Origin: JBCDBH01 sp039184055
GTDB lineage: Bacteria; Acidobacteriota; Thermoanaerobaculia; Multivoradales; J023
DNA length: 20,860 nucleotides
Assembly: GCA_039184055.1 (NCBI GenBank)
Contig: JBCDBH010000061.1
Location: forward strand, 1 to 20,860
Reading direction: 5' to 3'
A program made the translations under genes and the position numbers. The notes under the pieces are model-generated. The model was not told the DNA's origin. It saw nothing but the letters and a program-made list of their open reading frames with translations, and did no database searches. This document shows, piece by piece, positions 8,501 to 20,500 of this stretch; the stretch's first letter is position 1; each line of letters begins with the position of its first letter.

Positions 8501-11500
8501 ACGACTCGCACGGCGCCACGCAACGCCGACGAGGTGAGGATCGCGGCGATCTTCAGTGATCTCCTCGGCAGCGACGAGATCGGTGTCGAGGATGACTTCT
8601 TCGCCCTCGGTGGGCACTCGCTGCTCGCCACCCGCGTGGTGTCACGACTACGTGAGCAGCTCGGTATCGAGCTGCCGCTTCGCCAGGTCTTCACCACCTC
8701 GACCGTCGCCGGCTTGGCCGAAGCGGCACGCACCGCGAGGAGCCAGGCGCTGCCGCCGATCACCGCCGTGGCGCGCGATCGCGTGCCGGCGTCGTGGGCC
8801 CAGGAGCGACTGTGGTTCCTGCATCAGCTCGATCCCGACGATACGAGCTACAACCTGGTCAGCGCTCTGCGTTTGCGTGGCCGGCTCGACGTCACCGCGC
8901 TCGAGACGGCATGGACGGCGTTGTGCGCGCGTCACGAAGGGTTGCGGACGACGTTCATCGAGGACGACGGCCGACCGCTGCAGGTGATTCACCCGCCACG
9001 GCCGGTGACGCTCGAGGTGGAATCCCTCGAGATGGCGTCCACGGACCTCGGCCAGGCGATCGAGGCGCGTCTCACCCGTGAGCTCGAGCGGGTGTTCGAT
9101 CTTGCTCGAGGGCCGCTGTCGCACCTCTTCTTGGTGCGGATCGACGAGCACGATCACGTGTTGATCCTGACCATGCACCACGTCATTTCGGACGGCTGGT
9201 CGATGGATGTCCTGGTGCGTGAGCTGGCGGCGCAGGTCGGTGGTGAGTCGCTTCCCGAGCTCGAGGTCCAGGTTGCCGACGTCGCGGTGTGGCAACGCGA
9301 CAACGAACTCGCCTTGCTCGCCGAGCAGAGTGCCTGGTGGCGAGACCATCTCGCCGGTCTCGAGCCGCTCGATTTGCCGCTCGATCGACCCCGCCCGGCG
9401 GTGCTCGATCCGGCTGGCGACGTCACCCGGTTCGAGATCGACTCGGCGACCACCGAAGCGCTGCGCCGGATCGGCCAGGCGAGCGGCGCGACCTTGTTCA
9501 TGGTGCTGTCGGCGGCATTCGGTGTCGTGCTCGGTCGTTGGGCGGATCAGGACGATGTCGCCCTCGGTACGCCGGTAGCCGGTCGCAATCGGGCCGAGCT
9601 CGAGCCGCTGATCGGCTTTTTCGTCAACACGCTGGTGTTGCGACTCGATCTGTCCGGTCGTCCGACGTTCCGCACCGTGCTCGAGCGCACCCGTGACGTC
9701 GCGGTCGGGGCGTACCAACATCAGGATTTGCCTTTCGAAAAGCTGGTCGATTTGCTCGGGGTGCCGCGTGATGCCTCGACCACCCCGCTGGTCCAGGTGC
9801 TTCTGGTGTTGCAAAACGCCATGTCGGCGCCTCCGGCGTTGCCCGGGCTCGAGGTCGAGCGTGTGCCGGTGCGCGGCATCACCGCGAAATACGACTTGAG
9901 CGTCATCGTCGAAGAGATCGACGGCGGTTTGCGGGGCGCGCTGGAATACCGCACCTCGCTTTTCGAGCCCGCCACCGCCGAGCGTCTCCTACGGCATTGG
10001 ACGCTGTTGCTCGAACGGATCGCCGACGATCCCGATCTTTCACTCGCCGCGTCGACCTTCGCGCCGCCGGCCGATCGCGCCCATCTCGTGACGTGGGGCG
10101 GCGACGCGCACTTTCCGACAGATGGTCTGCTCGACCTGGTCGATCGCCTGGCGCAGCGTGATCCCGACGGGGTCGCGGTGGTGGATGACGACGGCGAGCT
10201 TCGTCGTGCCGAGCTCGTGACGCGGGCCCGTGGCTTGGCGCGGGAGCTCGTCGCGCGTGGCGTGGCGCCCGGTGAGCCGGTGGTGCTCTTCGCGACGCGT
10301 TCGGTCGACACGGTGGTGGCGATGCTGGCGATCATCGGTGCCGGGGCCTCGTACGTGCCGCTCGACACCGCCTATCCCGAGGAGCGGATCGCCTGGATCG
10401 TCGACGAGACGCGGGCGCGTTTCGCCTTGGTCGATGAAGACACGCATGAGCGTGTGCCCGACACGGTCACCGCGCTGGTGTTGAGCGAGCTGTTCGAAGG
10501 TGTCGATACCGGCGCCGATGGTAGGGCCGAGGATGACGGCGCCGGCGATTGGCCGGTGCCGACCGATGCCGATTCGGTGGCCTACGTCATGTACACCTCG
10601 GGTTCGACCGGCAAGCCCAAGGGTGTCGTCGTCACCCACGGCAATATCGTCGCGCGTCTCGAGGATGCTGACTTCGCCGATCTGGGCCCGGAGCAGGTCG
10701 TCGTTCACCTGGCGTCGCCGGCCTTCGATGCCTCCACCCTCGAGCTGTGGGGGCCGTTGCTCGTCGGTGCGCGTTTGGTGGTGGCGCCGCCACCGCCGCT
10801 ATCGCTCGACGACATCGGCGCGATGCTCCGCGACTACCAGGTGAGCACGGTGTTCTTCACCACCGCCTTGTTCAACCAGGTGGTCGACTCTCAGATCGAC
10901 GCCCTCCATGACGTGCGGCAGCTGATGGCCGGTGGTGAAGCGGCCTCGCCGAGCCATTTCCGACGCATCCGCGCCGCGTTGCCGAACACCACGGCGATCA
11001 ACGGCTACGGACCCACCGAGAACACCGTTTTCACCACCTGCTTCGCGCTTCGTCCCGGTGACGAGCTGACGACGACTTCGGTGCCGCTCGGCGGGCCGAT
11101 ACGTTCGACCACGGTCTACGTGTTCGATGACGTGTTCGAGTTGGCGCCGATCGGGGTTCCGGGTGAGCTGTGTACCGGTGGTGGCGGTGTCTCGCTGGGT
11201 TATCTCGAGCGTCCCGGTCTCACCGCCGAGCGCTTTGTGCCCGATCCTTTTTCATCACGACCCGGTGCGCGTCTGTACCGCACGGGGGATCGAGCGCGTT
11301 GGCGCCAGGATGGCCGTCTCGAATTTCTCGGTCGTCTCGACCGACAGATCAAGCTCCGTGGTTTCCGCATCGAGCCGGGGGAGATCGAGTCGGCCTTGCT
11401 CGCCGAGCCGACTCTCGTCGAGGCCGTGGTGGTGGTGGTCGGTGATGATTCCCATCGTCGTTTGGTGGCCTACGTCGTTGCCTCGGAACCGATCGACGAA

Positions 11501-14500
11501 GCGGCGTTGCGGGCTCGGGTAGGCGCCGACCTGCCCAGCTACATGGTGCCGTCAGTGGTCATGGAGCTCGACCGCCTGCCGTTGACCGCCAACGGCAAGC
11601 TCGATCGCAAGGCCCTACCGGTGCCCGAATGGGATGGCACGACCGAATACGAGGCGCCGACCACGCTGACCGAGGAACGATTGGCGACGCTCTACGCCAC
11701 GGTGCTCGAGATCGAGCGAGTGGGTCGTCGCGACGATTTCTTTGCTCTCGGTGGCCATTCCTTGCTCGCCACCCGTTTGGTGTCGCGATTGCGCCACGAG
11801 CTCCGTGTCGAGATTTCGCTACGCCAGATCTTCGAGACTCCGACACTCGCCGCGCTCGCGGCGGTGATCGATACGGCGCCCAAGATCGATCACGCGCCAG
11901 CGGTGGTCATGGATCGAGGGGAGTCCCTGCCGCTGTCGTTGGCACAGGAAAGACTCTGGCTGCTAGCCCAGCTGCAACCCGATAGCCCGGCCTACAACGT
12001 GCCTTTGGCGTTGCGATTGGTGGGCGAGCTCGATGTCGACGCCTTGCGTGGCGCGTTCGATCAGGTCGTGGCGCGTCATGACACGTTGCGTACCGTCTTC
12101 GTGCCGCATGGTGATCACGCCGAGCAGGTGATCCGACCGCACGACGCCCTCGCCATGCCGGTCGACGATCTGCGCGCGCTGAGCAAGCGCAAGCGCCGGG
12201 CGCGGCTCGATGCCCGGCTCCACGATCTGGTTCACTCCCCGTTCGATCTGGAGCACGGACCGCTCTTTCACGTCGGCCTGCTCCGGCTCGCCGACGACGA
12301 GTACGTGCTCATGGTGTCGATGCATCACATCGTGTCCGACGGCTGGTCGTTGGATGTGTTGCTGCGGGAAGTTGCCGCCTTCTATCGTGCCCATCGCGAC
12401 GGGCTCTCGGTCGCGGAGGTCTTGCCGCCGCTTGCCGTGCAGTATGCCGATATCGCCCTATGGCAGCGTGAGACGCTCGGTGATCTGCTCGATACCCAAC
12501 AGGCATGGTGGCGTGAAACCCTCGCCGATCTGCCGGTGCTCGAGCTCCCCACCGATCATCCACGTCCGGCGATGTGGACCGGCCGAGGCGCCAGCGTCGA
12601 TCGTGTGATCCCGGCGGACCGAGTCACCGCGTTGCGCGCGCTCGCCGAGGAGTCGGGCACGACCCTCTTCATGACGCTCATGGCGATTCTCCAGGTGGTG
12701 CTGGCGCGTCATAGCGGGCAGCGCGATTTCGCGATCGGCGCGCCGATTTCGGGTCGTCATCGGAGCAAGTACGAGACGCTGATCGGTTTCTTTGTCAACA
12801 CGCTCGTCTTGCGTGCCGATCTGAGCGGTGATCCGAGCTTCCGCGAGCTGTTGAGTCGGGTCCGCTCGACGGTGTTGTCGGCGTTTTCCAACCAGGACGT
12901 GCCGTTCGAGCGTCTGGTCGCCGAGTTGGTGGATCGTCACGACACCAGTCGCACGCCGCTGGCCCAGGTCGCGTTCACGGTGCAAGAACGTCGCGATTTG
13001 AACGGGGCGCTGAACGGGGTCGAGATGGTCGAGATCGAGCTGCCGCAGGCGGACGCCAAATTCGATCTCGGCGTCAATATCGTCGCTGACGGTGACGGCC
13101 TTCGCGTTCGGGCCGGCTACGCCACCGATGTCTTCGATGCGCCCCGTATGGAGCGGCTGCTCGAGCATTTCGATCGTTTGCTCGGTGCTTTGGTGGCCGC
13201 GCCTGACCGACCGGTGTTCCAGGCGCCGATGCTCGGTGACGACGAGCGACAGCGGCTCGACACCTGGCGGCTGCCGACCGGTCAACAGCCGTATCCGCAG
13301 CCGGGTGACACGACCGTCGCCGAGCTGGTCACGAAGCAGATAAGACGTGCGCCCGACGCCATCGCGGCGCGTTTCGCCGGCGAATCGTTGACCTATGCCG
13401 AGCTCGAACGTCGCGCGCTCGTCGTGGCGCATCGTCTGCAGGTCGAAGGGGCCGCTCCGGGCAGCGTGGTGGCGGTGCTCGCTGAACGTTCGCTCGAGCT
13501 TCCTGTCGCGCTCTACGGCATCTTGCTGACCGGCGCGGCCTATCTACCGCTCGACGCCTCGTGGCCCTCGGATCGTCTCGAGCTGATTCTGAGCGACGCG
13601 GCGGAGGTGATGCCGTGTCCCGCTCTCGTGACCACCGCCACGCTGGCGCCCCTGGCTCCACCCTTCGCCGGAGCGGTGATCGATCTCGACGCGGTGCTCG
13701 CGTCGTCGGCCGCCGCGCCGCCGTTGTTGCCGGTGGCGGTCGACAGCTCGCATCCGGTCTACGTGCTCTATACGTCAGGGTCCACCGGTCGACCGAAGGG
13801 CGTGGTGATCCCGCAACGCGCCCTGGTCAATCGACTGTTGTGGACCATCGAGCATCAGGCCGAGCTCTACGAGGCGTTGCTGCAAAAGACCTCGATCAGC
13901 TTCGATCTCTCGGTGATGGAGATCTTCGGTCCTCTGGCGACCGGTGGTCGTATCGTGTTCGCCGATCCGGACTGGCGGGGCGAGCCCGAACACCTGGTTG
14001 AGATGATCCAGGCCGAGCGGGTGACCCTGCTGGCCATCCTGCCATCGCAGCTCGCCGTTTTGCTCGATCAGGTGGGACTCGAAGGCTGTGACTCGCTGCG
14101 TGTGGTCGCGTCGGGCGCCGAAGCGGTCGCTCCCGAGCTGGCGCGAAGGGTTCGCGAACAGCTCGATGTGAGGTTCGTGAATCGCTACGGTCCCACCGAG
14201 ACGACGGTGTCGGTGACTTCGTACAGGGCCACTGATGGCGATGAAGAGCTCGTGTCGTTGCCGATCGGTCGGCCGCTGGCGCGCAGTGAGATTCTGCTCG
14301 TCGACGATCAGCTCGAGCTGGCGCCAGTCGGCGCCGCGGGCGAGATCCTGATCGGTGGCGACTGTCTCGCGCTCGGCTACCTCGGTCGCGCGGCGCGTAC
14401 CGCCGAAGCCTTCGTGCCCCATCCGTGGAGCACCGAGCCGGGGGCAAGGCTCTACCGCAGTGGCGATCTCGGTCGTTGGAATGAAGACGGTGAGCTGGTT

Positions 14501-17500
14501 TTCCTCGGCCGGATCGATGGTCAGGTCAAGGTGCGTGGCTACCGTGTCGAGCTGGGGGAGATCCAGGCGGTCTTGCAGCGTCACGACGCGGTGTCGGAAG
14601 CGGCGGTGATCGATCGTCCCGATCCGTCGACCGGCTCGAACGCCCTGGTGGCGTATCTGGTCGCGATCGGCGAGGTCGAGACCGGCGCGTTGCGGACGCA
14701 TGTCGCCGAGAGTCTGCCGGATTACATGGTGCCGTCGGCGTTCGTTGTGCTCGACGCCCTACCGCTCGGACCGACCGGCAAGGTCGATCGGCGCGCTTTG
14801 CCCGATCCCGATTGGCAAGCGGCGAGTGAAGCGCGCTATGTCGCGCCCCGCACCGAAACCGAACGTCGAATCGCCGAAATCTTCGCCACCGTGCTCGAGG
14901 TCGAGTCGGTGGGTATCGAGGACGACTTCTTCCAGCTCGGTGGTCATTCTCTGCTCGCCACCCGCGCGATCGCTCGGATTCGCGAGGCTTTCGACATCGA
15001 CCTGGCGCTTCGTCAGATTTTCACGAGTCCGAATGTCGAAGGTTTGGCGCGGGCTGCCGATCAGGCGGCACGCGCCGCTCTGCCGCCGATCACGCCTCTG
15101 GATCGTGAGTCGGCCGACGCGCACCTACCGGTGTCGTTCGCCCAGGAGCGACTGTGGTTCCTTGCCCAGCTCGATCCCGAGGACACGAGCTACAACTTGC
15201 CCGGCGCCGTGCGTCTGACCGGCGCGCTCGAACCCGAGGCGCTCCGTGACGCGTTTGTCACCGTGGTGACGCGACACGAGTCGCTACGGATGCGTTTTCT
15301 CGATGTCGAGGGCCGGCCGGTGGCCGTGGTGAGCCCGGAGGTCGATCTGCCGTTCGTGGTCGAGGATCTTCGTGATCATGACGGCGATGTCATGGACGTG
15401 GTGCGTGAGCGTTTCGCCGCCGAGCAACGACGTGTCTTCGATCTCGCTACCGGTCCGCTGCTCAACGCGCATCTGATTCGTATCGCCGATGCCGAGAGTG
15501 TATTGGTGCTCAATATGCACCACATCGTTTCCGACGGCTGGTCGATGGATCTCTTGCTGCGTGAGATCGGTCGCCTGCTCGCTGGCGAGACGCCGGCGCC
15601 GCTGATGGTGCAGTTGAGTGACGTCGCGGCGTGGCAGCGTGAGCATCTGCAACCGATTCACGAGGCACAGATCGGCTGGTGGCGACACCAGCTCGCCGGT
15701 CTCGAACCGCTCGAGCTGCCGCTCGATCACCCACGACCGGCGGTATTCGACAGCGCGGGTGCCATGGTGCCCGTCCGGATCGAAGCGCCGACGGTCCGGG
15801 CCTTGAACGACCTGGCGCAACGTCATGGTGCGACGCTCTTCATGGCTTTGACTGCCGTGTTCGCCGCCGTGTTGGGTCGTTGGTCCGGTCGGACCGATCT
15901 GGCTCTCGGCACGCCGATCGCGGGTCGAACACGCGCCGAGATGGAGCCGTTGATCGGTTTCTTCGTCAACACGTTGGTGTTGCGGGTCGATCTCGATCAG
16001 CGACCGAGCTTCGAGGCGCTGTTGGCGCGGGTGCGGGACGATGCGATGGCGGCGTTCGAGCACCAAGAGGTGCCGTTCGAGCGTCTGGTAGAGGCTCTCG
16101 GGGTACCCCGAGACGCCGCCAATACGCCGCTGGTTCAGGTCTTCTTGGCATTGCAGAACAACGCCGGCACCGCGGTCGAAAAGATGTCCGGGCTGAGCAT
16201 CGAAAGCCTGCCGACGTTTGGCGTGACGGCCAAGTTCGATCTCACCTTGGTGGTCAAGGAGAGTGTCGATGGCGCTCTGGTGGGCGCGCTCGAATATCGC
16301 ACCTCGATTTTCGAGCGCGCGACCATCGAACGTTTCGCGTCCCACGTCGTTCGTATGCTCGAGGCGGTCGCAAGCCGACCTCGGACGCGTCTCGACCTGT
16401 TGTCGACCCTCGACGATACGGAAGAGCGTCGTTTGCTGACCTGGGCCGGCGCCACGGCGTACGCTAGCGGTTCGCTGCCGGACGAGATCGCCGCGCGCGC
16501 CGACGAGGATCCTGACGCCCCGGCATTGCTGTGTGGTGACGAGACGGTCAGCCGGGGCGAGCTGGTGGCGCGTGCCCGCGCGGTCGCGAGACGGCTTCAC
16601 GAGCACGGGGTCGAGCCCGAAGAGCCCGTGGTGGTCTTCGCCGAGCGGTCGATCGAGACGATCATCGCGATCGTCGGCATTCTCGGCGTCGACGCCGTCT
16701 ACGTGCCGCTCGATCCGGCTTATCCCGACGATCGGATCGCCTTCATTCTCGAAGATACCGGCGCGCGTTACGCGGTGGTCGACGATTCGTCGCGCTCTCG
16801 TTTGGCGGCCTTGGCGGGGGTCGAGTTGTTGGCCCTACATGCCTTGACCACAACGCGTGCTCTGGCCGCAAAGCACGACGAGCGACTCGACACCTGGCCG
16901 GGACGTCCCGGACCCGATCATCTGGCGTACGTCATGTACACCTCGGGTTCGACCGGACGACCCAAGGGCGTCATGGTGACGCACGGCAACGTGCTGATGC
17001 GGCTGACCCCCGATCCGGATGCCGGCAGCCCGTCCGAGCACACCTACATCCACCTGGCGTCGCCGGCGTTCGATGGCAGCACGGTCGAGCTGTGGCCACC
17101 GCTGGTGACCGGTGGACGCTTGGTGATTCCACCACCGGGTCGGTTGTCCCTCGAGCAGATCGGCGGATCGATCCGCCGTTACGAGGTGACCCGTCTCTTC
17201 TTCACCACGGCGTTGTTCAATCAGATGGTCGACGACCAGATGGACGCGCTCACCGACGTCGACCATCTCTTCATGGGTGGTGAGTCGGCCTCGCCCGAGC
17301 ACATCACCCGCGCGCTCGACGAGCTGCCCGACGTCACGGTGATCAACGGCTACGGGCCGACCGAGAACACCGGCTTCACCAGCAACCACATCATGCGGAC
17401 CGGGGATCACCCCACCGGCGCGTCGGTGTCGATCGGTCGACCGGCCGCGGGTGTGACGGTCTACGTCGTCGACCAGAATTTCGCTCTCGCGCCGATCGGT

Positions 17501-20500
17501 GTACCGGGTGAGCTGGTCACGGGTGGTGGCGGTTTGTCGCGTGGTTATTTGCGTCGCCCCGATCTCACCGCCGAGCGTTATGTTCCCGATCCGTTCGGTG
17601 GCGACTCGGGTGGTCGGCTCTACCGCACCGGCGATCGGGCTCGCTGGCTCGCTGACGGCACGCTCGAATTTCTCGGTCGGATCGATCGTCAGCTGAAGCT
17701 GCGTGGCTATCGCATCGAACCGGGTGAAATCGAGGCGGTGTTGCGTCGTCACGAGACGGTGCAGAGTGCCGTGGTGACGGTCGTGGGCAGCGGTAACGAG
17801 CGCCGGTTGGCGAGCTGTGTGGTGGCGAGTGACGACTCCGTCGTCGAGATCGAAGCGCTCCGTGACTACGTGAGCGCCGAGCTACCGGCCTATATGGTGC
17901 CGGCGGCGATCGTCGAGCTCGAGACGATTCCGCTCACCGCCAATGGCAAGGTCGACTATCGCGCCCTCCCGGCGCCGGTCTGGCTCGATCAGCACGTCTA
18001 CGAGGCACCCGAAACGGCCACCGAAGAGGCGGTCGCGTCAGTGATCGGTACGCTCTTGCAGGTCGAGAGGGTCGGTCGTCGAGATGATTTCTTCGCCCTC
18101 GGGGGTCACTCGCTGCTCGCGACGCGATTGGTGTCGTGGTTGCGCGAGCGTTTTGGTGTCGACGTACCGCTGCGTCAGATTTTCACGACCCCGGACGTCG
18201 CTGGCTTGGCGGAGGCGATCGATCGACTGACCGATGAGGCCCTACCTCCGATCACGCCGGTGTCGCGTGAGGGCGATGTCGTCGCGCTGCCGCTGTCCTT
18301 CGCTCAGGAGCGGCTGTGGATTTTGGCCCAGCTCGATCCGGCGAACCCGGCTTACCACATTCCGATGCCGGTCCGACTACGAGGCGCACTGGACGTCGAG
18401 GCGTTGTCGTCGGCGTTGAGCACGGTGGTGTCGCGGCACGAGGTGTTGCGTACGGTTTTTCGTGAGGCGGACGGTGAACCGACCCAGGTGATCGTGCCGG
18501 CTGAGCCGCTGGTCTTGGTCGTGGAGGACGTATCGTCCGAGACCGACATTCTCGCGGCGGTTCGTGCGGATGCTCTCGAGCCGTTCGATCTGCGCACGGG
18601 TCCGCTGCTGCGGGCGCGTTTGCTCCGGGTGGCGGATGACGATCATGTCTTGTCGCTGACCATGCATCACATCGTGTCGGACGGCTGGTCGGTGGGTGTG
18701 TTGATCCGTGAGTTGGCGGCTCTCTACGCCGGCGAGTCGTTGCCGGAGCTGCCGATCCAGGTCGGTGACGTCGCGGTGTGGCAGCGCGAGCACCTCGAGC
18801 TCGACGATCAAGTGTCGTGGTGGCGTGAGCACCTCGCGGGCGTGCCGGTGCTCGAGCTACCGACCGATCGTCCTCGTCCGGCGGTGCAGACCTGGGCGGG
18901 CGCGACTTTGCCGGTGCATCTCGACACCGACACCGCGGCGGCTTTGACCGAGCTGACGCGTGCGGAAGAAGTCACGCTCTTCATGGCTTTGTTGGGCGTC
19001 TACGCGTCGGTGCTCGGTCGCTGGTCGGGGCAAGACGATGTGGCGGTGGGTACACCGATCGCCAACCGGACGCGGGCCGAGGTCGAGCCGCTGATCGGTT
19101 TCTTCGTCAACACGCTGGTGGTGCGGACGGATCTATCGGCGGATCCGTCGTTCCGCGAGCTGCTCAAGCGAATCAAACGGATGACGCTCGACGGCTACGC
19201 GCGTCAGGACGTGCCGTTCGAGCGCCTGGTGGCCGAGCTCGACGCCAGCCGCGATATGTCGCGCACGCCGCTCTTCCAGGCGATGCTGAGCCTGCAGAAC
19301 GCTCCGGTGGAACCGGCGGCGTTGGGCGAGGTGACGGTCGAGCCGATTACGGGCGCGGGTACGACGTCGAAATTCGATCTTCTCCTCGCCCTGGGTGAGA
19401 GTGACGACGGTCTGCGTGGCGCGCTCGAATGGAATACGGATCTCTTCGATCGGACGACGGTCGAGCGTTTCGCGACGGTCTTCGAGCGTGTGATGCAAGC
19501 CGTAGTCGCGAATCCCGATCTTCCACTATCGCGTCTGCCGTGGCTCGACGAGACGGCCCTACGTCGACGTTTGACCGCACCGTCGCTTCTACCGCTGGCG
19601 TCGCCGCCGCTTCACGAGCGTTTCTTTGCTCACGCGCTGCGGAGTGGTGAAGCCCCAGCGGTGAGCGATGGGACACAGAGTCTGACCTACGGCGAACTGG
19701 CGAGCCGCGCGCGTCGCCTTGCTGGACAGCTGCGCTCGCTAGGCGTTGGCGTCGAGACGCGTGTGGGCTTGTGTCTGGGGCGCGCGGTGTCGATCGTCGA
19801 GGCGATCTTGGGTGTCTTGGCGGCGGGCGGTGTGTACGTGCCGCTCGACCCGACGGCGCCGAGCGACCGTTTGGCGTTCATTCTCGAAGATGCCGAAATC
19901 GATGTACTCGTGACGACCAGCGATCTCGAGCTGGATCTCACCTTCGACGGCGCGGTGATCGAGCTCGATCGGTTGGAAGACACGGATACGGGCGTGGCGG
20001 GGTCCGACCTCGTCGTCGATCTCGATCAGGCCGCTTATGTGATTTACACCTCGGGTTCGACGGGCATACCCAAAGGCACGCCGGTCACGCACCGCAACGT
20101 GCTGCGTCTCTTCGAGGCCAGCGATTCACACTTCACCTTCGACACCTCGGATGTCTGGACGCTCTTCCACTCCTATGCCTTCGATTTCTCGGTATGGGAG
20201 ATCTGGGGTGCCTTGCTTTACGGCGGTCGCCTGGTGGTGGTGCCGTGGGAAACGAGCCGCGATCCCGAGGCCTTCATGCAGCTGGTGCGCGAAGAAGGGG
20301 TCACGGTGCTCAACCAAACGCCGTCGGCCTTCCGGCAGCTGGTGGCGGCGATCGAGGCCAAAGACGTGGCGGCGGACGCGCTCGCACTTCGTGAAGTGAT
20401 CTTCGGTGGTGAGGCGCTCGAGCTGGCGTCGTTGCGACCCTGGTTCGATCGCTTTGGTGACCGTACGCGTCTGGTGAATATGTACGGCATCACCGAGACG

